Shown one piece after another: positions 1 through 8,319 of a stretch of DNA of 33,434 nt; position 1 is the stretch's first letter; each line of letters starts with the position of its first letter. The position numbers and the translations under genes are program-made. The stretch lies in contig JAILBH010000026.1 in the NCBI GenBank assembly GCA_024681195.1, forward strand, positions 1 to 33,434, given 5' to 3'. Source of the stretch: Treponema sp. Its GTDB lineage: Bacteria; Spirochaetota; Spirochaetia; Treponematales; Treponemataceae. The notes under the pieces were generated by a model, which saw only the letters and a program-made list of their open reading frames with translations, did not search any database and was not told the DNA's origin.

Positions 1-2
1 AT

Positions 3-707
3 ATGATTCTGGAACATCTTTTGAAGGGATGTTTGAAGGCGCGGGCTTTTGGAAAGTCATACCCTCAATCAGATTACACTTCCTTTGAATACATCCTTGC
101 CCATCTTAAAAAGTCGACTCTTAATTCCGATGGCTCTCTCATGGAATGGAACCGCGAAGTAGAAGAGGTTGAACCGGGGCACCGCCACATAAGCCATTTG
201 TACGGTCTTTATCCGGGCCATACAATCACTGTAGAAAAAACTCCGGAACTTGCCCAGGCCTGCAAAAAAACTCTGGAAAAACGTCTGAAAAATGGCGGCG
301 GTCACACAGGCTGGAGCCAGTCCTGGATAATAAACTTCAGAGCCCAGCTGGAGCAGGGTAACGAAGCACTGGAAGCACTTACAAAGCTTCTGACCCATTC
401 AACCTTGCCAAACCTTTTAGACAATCATCCGCCTTTCCAGATTGATGGAAACTTTGGCTCTCTTGCCGCAGTTATCCGCATGCTGGTTCAAAGCGAATTT
501 GACGACCAGGGAAATGTTCATGTAAAACTTCTTCCGGCCCTTCCTGATGAACCTTCATGGCAGTCCGGCTACGTTCAAGGAATAGCCATTAAAGGCGGCT
601 GGACAATTGACTTTGAATGGAAAGACGGCAAAGTTGTGAATCATACACTGCATCGCGGGAAGAATTGCATAGAAGAAATGCCTGTTATTACGAATGCAGA
701 GAAATAA
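3..707 (+). CDS. Glycoside hydrolase family 95-type alpha-L-fucosidase, C-terminal part (5' end outside window)
   Basis: Open at the window edge; motifs GHRHISHLYGLYPG, GGGHTGWSQSWIINFRAQL and LLDNHPPFQIDGNFG are typical of GH95. Confidence 0.85.
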   Translation: MILEHLLKGCLKARAFGKSYPQSDYTSFEYILAHLKKSTLNSDGSLMEWNREVEEVEPGHRHISHLYGLYPGHTITVEKTPELAQACKKTLEKRLKNGGGHTGWSQSWIINFRAQLEQGNEALEALTKLLTHSTLPNLLDNHPPFQIDGNFGSLAAVIRMLVQSEFDDQGNVHVKLLPALPDEPSWQSGYVQGIAIKGGWTIDFEWKDGKVVNHTLHRGKNCIEEMPVITNAEK

Positions 708-744
708 CTCAATCATTAACATCATTGTTTATAGGAGAAAGAAA

Positions 745-1885
745 ATGAAAAAAAACACTGATTAAGTTTGCAGCTCTTGCTGCATTAATTACATTGGGTT
801 TTACAGCTTGTTCTAAACCAACGGATAACAACTCCAGTAAAAACAAAAACACATCTGCTGATGATGAAATTACCGAGGACATTACAACCGCTATAACTTG
901 GGATGGAAAAGATTCATCAGGCAATCCTTTAACTTATTATATTAATAGCGAAGTTGATATTAAAAATGGTGGACATCTTACTATTACCGAAGGTGCAATT
1001 GTTAAATTTGGTCCTAATGGAATGTTCTATGTAGGTGTAAATGGTGCCATCACTGCAACTGGAGCAAAATTTACTTCTTACAAAGATCCTGACGGAAGAA
1101 AAATTAATGCTGCTCCTGATGCTAATCCTGCAATGGGTGACTGGAAGCAGATAACCATTAAAGGTGGAACTGGAAAATTTACTTCTTGTAAATTCTATTA
1201 TGGTGGAAAGGAAGAATGTAGTACTTTGGCCGTTTCAGATAGTACAGGAAAAGCTAGAGTAGACAAGTGTGAATTCCGATATTGCGATGGAACACATGCA
1301 GCAACACCAAGTGATGCTCGTGCTGCTTTACGATATACTAAGGAAGTTACATATAATTCAGAAACTAACTGTGTAACAAATAGCGTATTTAAGAATAATA
1401 AATGGCCTTTGGCTATTCCTTCATTCTTTACTCTTGATAATTCTAATACTTTTGGAACAACAGATGAAGAAAAGAATGAATATAATCTTGTATTTATTAA
1501 TTCAAACGAGATAAAAATTACTGCGTCTTGGTCAAAACAGAATATTCCTTATCTCTATGCTGGATCAAATCGTATATATATTAAAAATGGTGGTATTCTT
1601 ACAATTCAAGGTTCTTCAGATGCAAATGACCCAACAATGGTTTGTTTTGCAACAACTGGATTTGAAATTCAAAAAGGTGGAAAGTTAAATTTATCAGGTA
1701 ATATAACATTTACCAACCGCCCTGGTTCGGGTACACCTTTTAGTGGAATTATTTGTCATCAGGGAAATCAATATATGTTATTGATTCAAAATGGATCAAT
1801 AAAAATTGAAAATTGTGAACCATCAAGTACATATAGCAATTCAGATAGACAAATTCCGATTGGGACTTCGAATGTAGGAAACTAA
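745..1885 (+). pseudogene. Beta-helix-like surface lipoprotein; signal peptide out of frame because of an A8 run (possible phase-variable gene or sequencing error)
   Basis: ATG at 745 after an AGGAGA Shine-Dalgarno, then A8 (748-755) and TAA at 763. With 7 As it reads MKKTLIKFAALAALITLGFTACS..., in frame with the ORF at 794-1885. The body has repeats such as NGGHLTITEGAIVKFGPNGMFYVG and NGGILTIQG. Confidence 0.6.
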
Positions 1886-1920
1886 TTTATGATCTTTGAT
1901 AATTATTGATTATAATAAAA

Positions 1921-1947
1921 CTGGCATCTTCGGGTGCCAGTTTTTTT
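1921..1947 (+). terminator. Rho-independent terminator with UUCG tetraloop, probably bidirectional
   Basis: CTGGCATC-TTCG-GGTGCCAG followed by T7; the opposite strand also ends in a short T run. Confidence 0.85.
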
Positions 1948-1962
1948 ATGAAAAATCCAGAA

Positions 1963-2811
1963 TCATGCTTTTACAAATAATTCTTCTTTAAGTTTTATAA
2001 CTTCACTTAATGGAAGATTTGTTATTTGCGAAACTTGTTCCGGCGAAAGCTCCATTTTAAGGGCATTTATTGCAGCTTCAACAGCTTTGTTGTGTGCACC
2101 TTCTTCAATGCCTTCGCGTTTAGCCATTCTGGTAATATCTCTGTCATGTAAATTCATAGCGGCGTAATCACTCCTGAATTTTTCATTCTCTTTTATCTTT
2201 TCAATTGTGGCAGAAAGATGCTTGTTAAAGTCATCTTCTCCAGGCTCATTTGTACAAACATATTTTAGAAATCTTTTTATTCTTTCATCTTTTTCATGCT
2301 CATACGCACTTGAATTATAAATCACTTTAACGCTTTTGTCATTTAAATTTACAAGAGGATTTTCTTTACAGGTGTTCTCAAAAGTGTAACATGGCATTCC
2401 AAACGGCTTGTTGTTTTCATTTTTGAAAGGATCATTCTTGCAGATAAAAAGAATATAACAATCTTTTAGTTCTGAATAATCCTGACCTTTCATAAGACAG
2501 TCAATGTCTACAAGACTGTTGTAATAGCGTGTGCGTTTTCCCAAAGCTTCCTGCGGATATGACTGCATTTCTATATCAATGATTTTATCAGAATCCTTTA
2601 GATACACATCAAGTCGTACGCCTTTGGTTGTATAGTACGGTGCTATCTGTTTTTCGATTTCTGGGTATTCTACATGTCCAACCTGAACATGCAGAAGCCG
2701 CTCTACAAGTTCGGCACAGATATCTGGTTCATGTAAAACCGCCTGAAACATACCATCATCAGTGAAGGTTAATTCTTCAATGGGTTTTGGATTATAAGAA
2801 TAGTTTTGCAT
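1963..2811 (-). CDS. Rpn-family recombination-promoting nuclease / PD-(D/E)XK nuclease transposase-like protein
   Basis: N-terminal FTDDGMFQAVL..., catalytic-type GVRLDVYLKDSDKIIDIEMQ, then RTRYYNSLVD; C-terminal helical tail. Confidence 0.8.
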   Translation of the reverse strand: MQNYSYNPKPIEELTFTDDGMFQAVLHEPDICAELVERLLHVQVGHVEYPEIEKQIAPYYTTKGVRLDVYLKDSDKIIDIEMQSYPQEALGKRTRYYNSLVDIDCLMKGQDYSELKDCYILFICKNDPFKNENNKPFGMPCYTFENTCKENPLVNLNDKSVKVIYNSSAYEHEKDERIKRFLKYVCTNEPGEDDFNKHLSATIEKIKENEKFRSDYAAMNLHDRDITRMAKREGIEEGAHNKAVEAAINALKMELSPEQVSQITNLPLSEVIKLKEELFVKA

Positions 2812-3014
2812 AAAGTCTCCTTGGAAAATTAAATTTTCCCTACCTTAGTTAACAAAAAAAATTGTTAAAAGAGGAAGTAAATTTTGAAGATTTTTGAAAA
2901 ATCCAAAAAATTTTGTATTTTTCGGTTTATATGACGAGGACCTTTTTTACACAGAAACGGCGTAGCCGTTCCCAATCCGTGTGGCAACCTATTGCACAAA
3001 ACCGCGTTTTTCAT

Positions 3015-3173
3015 TATTATATTTGATACGTATTTAGACTTTGGGACAAGTGGTGTTTAATCCCCGTTTTACGCTGGCTGGCCGGTCTGAATTACCAGTC
3101 TTTTGCAGGTTGGATTCTGTTTCCTTATTCCACTGCACCGGGCGATTGTAAAACATTTTAATAGAGGTATGTT
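3015..3173 (+). promoter_or_regulatory. Candidate promoter (-10 TATTAT 3015-3020) and structured 5' leader of rplU
   Basis: Long untranslated region with nested complementary segments: CCCG 3063-3066/CGGG 3139-3142, CTGG 3078-3081/CCAG 3095-3098, and GCAG-gt-TGGA 3105-3114/TCCACTGC 3129-3136. Confidence 0.4.
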
Positions 3174-3488
3174 ATGTACGCAACTATTGAATTTAAGGGC
3201 AAGCAGTACAAAGCAGAAAAAGATGTTGTCCTTACAGTAGATAAGCTTGATGCTGAAAAAGGTACAAAGATTGACATTGATACCGTTCTTTTGGTAAGCG
3301 ACGGTGACAAAATCAGTGTAGGTACTCCTTATGTACAGGGTGCAAAGGTAACTGTAGTTGTAGAAGATTCTTTCCGTGATAAGAAAGTTTTGGTTTTCAA
3401 ATACAAGTCAAAGAAAGACTATCATCGCTTGATTGGTCATAGACAGCAGTACACAAAGGTACGTGTTGAGTCTATCACCCTCGCATAA
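3174..3488 (+). CDS. rplU: 50S ribosomal protein L21
   Basis: MYATIEFKGKQYKAEKD... and KYKSKKDYHRLIGHRQQYTKVRVESI; SD AGAGG upstream. Confidence 0.95.
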   Translation: MYATIEFKGKQYKAEKDVVLTVDKLDAEKGTKIDIDTVLLVSDGDKISVGTPYVQGAKVTVVVEDSFRDKKVLVFKYKSKKDYHRLIGHRQQYTKVRVESITLA

Positions 3489-3503
3489 TAAAAGGAGATT
3501 ACT

Positions 3504-3758
3504 ATGGGAAGAACACGTGGTGGATCTGGTGCAAAAAACGGACGCGATCCGAATCCTAAGAGTTTGGGCGTAAAAAGATATGCCGGTGAATCTGTAACAG
3601 CAGGTTCAATTATTGTAAAGCAGCGTGGAACAAAATTCTATCCTGGAGCAAATGTTATGAAGGCCGGTGATGACAGCCTTTTTGCTACAGTAGACGGAAA
3701 AGTAGTTTTTGGTGAAAGAAACAATCACAAAATTGTTTCTGTAGAAGCTGCAAAATAA
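3504..3758 (+). CDS. rpmA: 50S ribosomal protein L27
   Basis: GGSGAKNGRDPNPKSLGVKRYAGESVTAGSIIVKQRGTKFYPGANV; follows rplU. Confidence 0.95.
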   Translation: MGRTRGGSGAKNGRDPNPKSLGVKRYAGESVTAGSIIVKQRGTKFYPGANVMKAGDDSLFATVDGKVVFGERNNHKIVSVEAAK

Positions 3759-3780
3759 GTTCGGTTCTTACCGAATACAG

Positions 3781-3815
3781 ATGCCCGGTAAATAAAAGTG
3801 CCGGGCATTTTTTTT
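3781..3815 (+). terminator. Rho-independent terminator/attenuator between rpmA and obgE
   Basis: ATGCCCGG-N12-CCGGGCAT plus T8, 11 nt before the obgE ATG. Confidence 0.8.
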
Positions 3816-3826
3816 GGTGGTGCAGT

Positions 3827-4948
3827 ATGATAGGTTTTGCTGATGAAGCTACAATAGAAGTTCGTTCCGGCAACGGCGGTAATGGCTGTGTTGCATTCAG
3901 GCGCGAAAAGTATGTTCCTCATGGTGGCCCTAACGGTGGTGACGGCGGAAAGGGCGGCGACATTATTTTTAAAGTAAAACGTAATCTTCGTACTCTTGCA
4001 AATCTTCGTCACAGAGTTTGCTTTAAGGCAAAAAATGGTGGCGACGGACAGGGCTGGAACCGCTTTGGTGCCGATGGAGAAGATTGTGTAATTGCTGTTC
4101 CTCCTGGAACAACAATCCGCGATGCCGAAACCGATGAAGTAATTTATGATTTTTCTTCTGCAAAAGGAGACGAGCAGTTTACCTTCCTTAAAGGCGGCAA
4201 CGGCGGCTGGGGTAATGTTCATTTTAAAACTTCGACTAATCAAGCGCCACGTCATGCTAATCCCGGTCAAAAGGGTGAAACCCGTTTCTTAAAACTGGAG
4301 CTTTCTATCATGGCAGATGTTGGTCTTGTAGGTTTTCCAAACGCCGGTAAATCAAGTCTGCTTACATTCTTTACAAACGCACGTCCAAAAATTGCGCCTT
4401 ATCCGTTTACAACAATCATTCCAAATCTTGGAGTTCTTCGTGTAGACGACGAAAGCGACATTATTATTGCAGATATTCCTGGAATTATTGAAGGAGCTTC
4501 TGAAGGTCTTGGACTTGGAGACACCTTCCTTAAACATATTACAAGAACATCCTGTCTCATTTTTATGATTGACTGTTCTGACGCAAATTATCTTACAGCT
4601 TATGAAACTCTTTGTGGTGAGCTTAAAAATTATTCTGACAATCTTATGGAAAAGCCACGTATTGTTTTGTGCAACAAGATTGATGTAGAAGGTGCTTTTG
4701 ATAACGCTGTAGAAGTTGCAGAAAAAATAAGGGCAGCCGAACCGGATACTGTTGTAATTCCTGTTTCAGTTCATACGGGCCGTGGAATGAAGGACGCACA
4801 GCATCAGATTATGGAGCTGGTAAATCGCCAGGAATGCAGAAACCTTTGTGAAGAAAAACCGGCTGCAGAATTTGGCAGCAGCTTTATGCAGGGACGCAGC
4901 GCCGACGATGACGACGAAAATATTCAGTACCCGGGAAGTGAAGAGTAG
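3827..4948 (+). CDS. obgE: GTPase ObgE/CgtA
   Basis: Glycine-rich Obg fold (FADEATIEVRSGNGGNGCVAFRREKYVPHGGPNGGDGGKGGD) and G-domain GFPNAGKSS, DIPGIIEGAS, NKID. Confidence 0.95.
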   Translation: MIGFADEATIEVRSGNGGNGCVAFRREKYVPHGGPNGGDGGKGGDIIFKVKRNLRTLANLRHRVCFKAKNGGDGQGWNRFGADGEDCVIAVPPGTTIRDAETDEVIYDFSSAKGDEQFTFLKGGNGGWGNVHFKTSTNQAPRHANPGQKGETRFLKLELSIMADVGLVGFPNAGKSSLLTFFTNARPKIAPYPFTTIIPNLGVLRVDDESDIIIADIPGIIEGASEGLGLGDTFLKHITRTSCLIFMIDCSDANYLTAYETLCGELKNYSDNLMEKPRIVLCNKIDVEGAFDNAVEVAEKIRAAEPDTVVIPVSVHTGRGMKDAQHQIMELVNRQECRNLCEEKPAAEFGSSFMQGRSADDDDENIQYPGSEE

Positions 4949-4958
4949 GGAGGCAGCT

Positions 4959-5651
4959 TTGAAAATTGCAGTTTTTGGTGGCAGCTTTAATCCTCTTCAT
5001 ATTGGGCACGCAATGCTTGCAGATACTATTATCACAGAGCTTGGCTACGATAAAGTTTTATTTGTACCAACCTATATTACTCCGCACAAGGTTTGCGGTG
5101 GAAAGGTTACTGCAGAACAGAGACTTGAGCTTGTAAGGGCTTTTTGTGCGTCGGTTCCGGGCGGTCGTTTTGAAACAGAAACCTGTGAGTTTGACAGAGG
5201 AGGTGTTTCTTACACTTCTGATACTCTTGAATTTCTGACTAAGAAATATGAGGGAAAACTGGAAGGTAAGCTTGCCTTTGTAATGGGTGATGAGGTTGCT
5301 GCAGAGTTTGATAAGTGGCGCAATCCTCAAAAGGTATCTGATCTTGCAGATCTGATTATTGTTCACCGCTATCCTGATGTTGGTGCTTTAGAAAAGGCTC
5401 TTTATGGTAACCAGAATCCTGCTTCCGACAGTTCTTATAAAAACAAACCTGCAGGTGACTATAAGGGCGATTTTGCCGTTCAGTTTGACAAGGATAATTT
5501 TGCTTATCCGCATATTTATATTGAAAATCCTATGCTCCCTGTTTCTTCTACAGATATAAGGGGACGCATCAGCGGAGGAAAAAGCTTTAAGTATCTTGTT
5601 CCATCTGCAGTATATGATTATATAGAAAAAAACGGTTTGTACAGGGAATAA
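4959..5651 (+). CDS. nadD: Nicotinate-nucleotide adenylyltransferase
   Basis: AVFGGSFNPLHIGHAML and PVSSTDIRGRI. TTG start at 4959 after SD AGGGAGG; the ORF-track start at 4848 lies inside obgE. Confidence 0.9.
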   Translation: MKIAVFGGSFNPLHIGHAMLADTIITELGYDKVLFVPTYITPHKVCGGKVTAEQRLELVRAFCASVPGGRFETETCEFDRGGVSYTSDTLEFLTKKYEGKLEGKLAFVMGDEVAAEFDKWRNPQKVSDLADLIIVHRYPDVGALEKALYGNQNPASDSSYKNKPAGDYKGDFAVQFDKDNFAYPHIYIENPMLPVSSTDIRGRISGGKSFKYLVPSAVYDYIEKNGLYRE

Positions 5652-5652
5652 A

Positions 5653-6231
5653 ATGTTTGACTGGGATAGTGTTACAGAAAGAATAAGAGATTATACGGAG
5701 GCACATGTAAAGCCTTCCCGCTATGATCACAGTGTGCGCGTTGCCGAAATGTGCGCAAAGCTTTGTCGCCGTTATGGACTTGATGAAAACAAGGGATATC
5801 TTGCCGGTATTGGTCACGATATGTGCAAGGATATGCCTAAGGCTAAAATGCTTGAGACTGCGGCGCGCGACGGAGATCCAATCACAGATTTTGAAAAAAA
5901 GACTCCTTCTATTGTGCATGGTCGGGCTGCAGCTGTTATAATGAAGGAAAAGTTTGATATAACAGATCCTGATATTCTTGAGGCTGTTGCAAATCATGTT
6001 TCCTGCAGGCTTGGAATATGTGATCTTGGAAAAATTCTTTTTCTTGCAGATAAGATTGAACCTGGACGTCCTCAATCTACAAAGGAATACAGAGAAAATC
6101 TTATGAAGCTTCCACTGGATCAGATGTTAGCGTCGGTCCTTCAGAAAAACTATGAATATATTACGAACAAGGGTTTTGACGTTTACCCGGATACAAAAAA
6201 AATGATAGAATACTATCAGGGAAAGAAATGA
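5653..6231 (+). CDS. yqeK: HD-domain protein, YqeK-type bis(5'-nucleosyl)-tetraphosphatase
   Basis: RYDHSVRVAEMCAKL, GIGHDMCKDMP, NHVSCRLGICDLGKILFLADKIEPGR; follows nadD. Confidence 0.9.
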   Translation: MFDWDSVTERIRDYTEAHVKPSRYDHSVRVAEMCAKLCRRYGLDENKGYLAGIGHDMCKDMPKAKMLETAARDGDPITDFEKKTPSIVHGRAAAVIMKEKFDITDPDILEAVANHVSCRLGICDLGKILFLADKIEPGRPQSTKEYRENLMKLPLDQMLASVLQKNYEYITNKGFDVYPDTKKMIEYYQGKK

Positions 6232-7454
6232 AAAAGCTAAGAAACGAACAGAAGGGTATTATTTTTATTGTTCTCATTGTAATTATTATTCTTGTATTGA
6301 GTATGTTTTTTGTAAACTCACTCAAAACCAACAAGGTAAAAGAAGCTTTGGAACACGATACTCTGCTGCGTATTCTTTTTGTAGTTCAGAATGATGAAGA
6401 AAAGGTTCTTTTTTCTGATGTAATCATTTATGATACTTCTACTAAAAAGGCTGCTGCAATTAATCTTCCGGGTTATACAGGTGCAATCTTTCAGTCTCTT
6501 GGAAGAACAGACCGTCTGGATCAGGTTTATAACGAGCTTGGAATTGAAGCATACAAAACCGAAGTTCAGAAAATGCTTGGTATAACTGTTCCCTATACTT
6601 CTGTTGTAAAGCTTGAAGACTTTATAAAGCTTTGTGATATTTTTGGTGGAATGAGAGTATTTATTCCTTCTCCGATTGATGTTGTTTCGGATGATGGAAA
6701 GCGTTATCTTTTGCCTTCCGGCGCTATCAACCTTGATGGAGATAAGATTGCGGTTTACTTAAGCTATCGTGATGAAGAAGAAACCGAAGAAACAATACAG
6801 GATCGTTATCAGAATATTATGGGTGCTTTTCTTACCGGTCTTCATGATCAGAACTATAAGATTTTTAATAAAAAGCAGAACTTTAAAAAATTTGCTGAAT
6901 CAATTCAGACAAACCTTGCAGATTACGAGGAAGAAACCCTCTATTCCGAGATTTCAGAAATTGATACAGAATCTATAATCAAGCAGACAATTACAGGTTC
7001 GCTTCGTAATGTTGAACTTCGTGGTGGTGAAGCTCAACAGCTTTTGTTCCCTTTGAACAACGGTGAATTTATTAAGGAAGCTGTAAAGCAGACAACCTAT
7101 ATGCTTATGTCTTCGGATGGAACTATTTCTAACCGAATTTACGTTCTTGAAATTCAGAACGGAACTACAACTCAGGGACTTGCACGACGTACTTCTACCT
7201 TGTATCAGAATGCAAGCTATGATGTTCTGAGTGCGGTAAATGCCGATTCAAACGATTATGCAGAAACAGTCATAATTGATCACATCGGAAACGAAGCAAT
7301 TGCAAGACAGGTTGGAGAGCTTATCCGCTGTACTAATATCAAGCAGGCAACGGATATGGAAGGCGGAGCACAAACAGACAGCATGGTTGATTTTACTATC
7401 ATTCTTGGTCGTGACTTTAACGGTGCTTATGTAATTCCAGGTGCTTCATATTAG
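6228..7454 (+). CDS. LytR-CpsA-Psr (LCP) family protein
   Basis: N-terminal TM segment, LCP-like core (RTDRLDQVYNELGI... LEDFIKLCDIFGGMRVFIP) and LytR_C-like tail; ATGA overlap with yqeK. Confidence 0.8.
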   Translation: MKKLRNEQKGIIFIVLIVIIILVLSMFFVNSLKTNKVKEALEHDTLLRILFVVQNDEEKVLFSDVIIYDTSTKKAAAINLPGYTGAIFQSLGRTDRLDQVYNELGIEAYKTEVQKMLGITVPYTSVVKLEDFIKLCDIFGGMRVFIPSPIDVVSDDGKRYLLPSGAINLDGDKIAVYLSYRDEEETEETIQDRYQNIMGAFLTGLHDQNYKIFNKKQNFKKFAESIQTNLADYEEETLYSEISEIDTESIIKQTITGSLRNVELRGGEAQQLLFPLNNGEFIKEAVKQTTYMLMSSDGTISNRIYVLEIQNGTTTQGLARRTSTLYQNASYDVLSAVNADSNDYAETVIIDHIGNEAIARQVGELIRCTNIKQATDMEGGAQTDSMVDFTIILGRDFNGAYVIPGASY

Positions 7455-7480
7455 ACAAAATAAATTAAGGATTAAATACT

Positions 7481-7852
7481 ATGGAAACTAAAGAAAATAC
7501 AGTAGAAAAAACAACAGAACAGAAGGCTATTGAAATTGCAAAGCTTATGGAAGACGGAAAGGGTAAGGATGTTACTCTTATTGATATAAGCGGCCTTAAT
7601 TCCTGGGCAGATTATTTTGTTATTGCAACTGTTACCAGTTCCGCACAGCAGCAGGGTCTTTCAAAGCAGATAAAGGATTATATTAAGGCAAACGATCTGG
7701 AAATTCATCCTACAAACAGAAGAAGCCCTAATGGAGATGACTGGAATCTTATTGATCTTGGAAATATTGTTGTACACCTTATGTCAGAGCAGGCCCGCGA
7801 ATTCTATAATCTTGAAAAGCTTTGGTTTAAGGGAAAAGTAATAAGTTTGTAG
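7481..7852 (+). CDS. rsfS: Ribosome silencing factor RsfS
   Basis: GKDVTLIDISGLNSWADYFVIATVTSSAQQQ... and DWNLIDLGNIVVHLMSEQAREFYNLEKLW. Confidence 0.95.
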   Translation: METKENTVEKTTEQKAIEIAKLMEDGKGKDVTLIDISGLNSWADYFVIATVTSSAQQQGLSKQIKDYIKANDLEIHPTNRRSPNGDDWNLIDLGNIVVHLMSEQAREFYNLEKLWFKGKVISL

Positions 7853-7865
7853 ACCGCCTTACACA

Positions 7866-8135
7866 TTATAAGTCGTATTTGTCGATGAAGGTGATGTCGT
7901 CTTCGTCATCATTACGGTTTGAAAAATAACCGTCTTCTGGTTCAACATCGTCGTATGGCTCATCTATGTCTTCTTCTTTAAAGACATCATCGTAGTAAAG
8001 GTCTTCGTCGCTGTCAAAATCATCGAGATCATCGTCTTCATCATCGCCGAAGTCATCATCAAAGTCTTCGTCAAAGTCATCGAAGTCGTCATCTAGAAAC
8101 ATCGAAAATTCATCAAGTTCTGGTTCTGAGAACAT
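7866..8135 (-). CDS. Hyper-acidic small protein of unknown function
   Basis: 89-aa ORF with about 46 Asp/Glu and only 3 Lys/Arg by hand count; convergent with rsfS and divergent from ispE. SD weak. Confidence 0.6.
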   Translation of the reverse strand: MFSEPELDEFSMFLDDDFDDFDEDFDDDFGDDEDDDLDDFDSDEDLYYDDVFKEEDIDEPYDDVEPEDGYFSNRNDDEDDITFIDKYDL

Positions 8136-8283
8136 AGGTTACCCCATAGTATGTGCTTTTTCAGGTGGATATTTTTTTATTTCCCATCCACTAAAGAAGA
8201 TATAGTAAAGTAGCATTATTATCAACTAGTTTTTAAAAAAATTTTAAAGATTCTGTTATAATTTTATAAAATCTTTGTTATGT

Positions 8284-8311
8284 TTGACAACAATATGAAT
8301 TTTAGTATAAT
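8284..8311 (+). promoter_or_regulatory. Perfect sigma70-type promoter for ispE (TTGACA-N16-TATAAT)
   Basis: TTGACA 8284-8289, TATAAT 8306-8311; CDS start 8320/8323. Confidence 0.85.
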
Positions 8312-8319
8312 ATGTAAAA

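Noticed and set aside
3725-4270. 181-aa minus-strand ORF
   Set aside because: Antisense to obgE with no domain-like sequence; explained by codon bias of the real gene.
4848-4958. N-terminal extension of nadD in the ORF track
   Set aside because: Overlaps obgE by about 100 nt; the TTG at 4959 with a strong SD and the conserved AVFGGSFNP start fits much better.
5587-6075. 162-aa minus-strand ORF
   Set aside because: Antisense to nadD/yqeK; no supporting signals.
8246-8276. AAAGATT-N17-AATCTTT inverted repeat upstream of the ispE promoter
   Set aside because: Short arms in a very AT-rich region; expected by chance and not enough to claim an operator.
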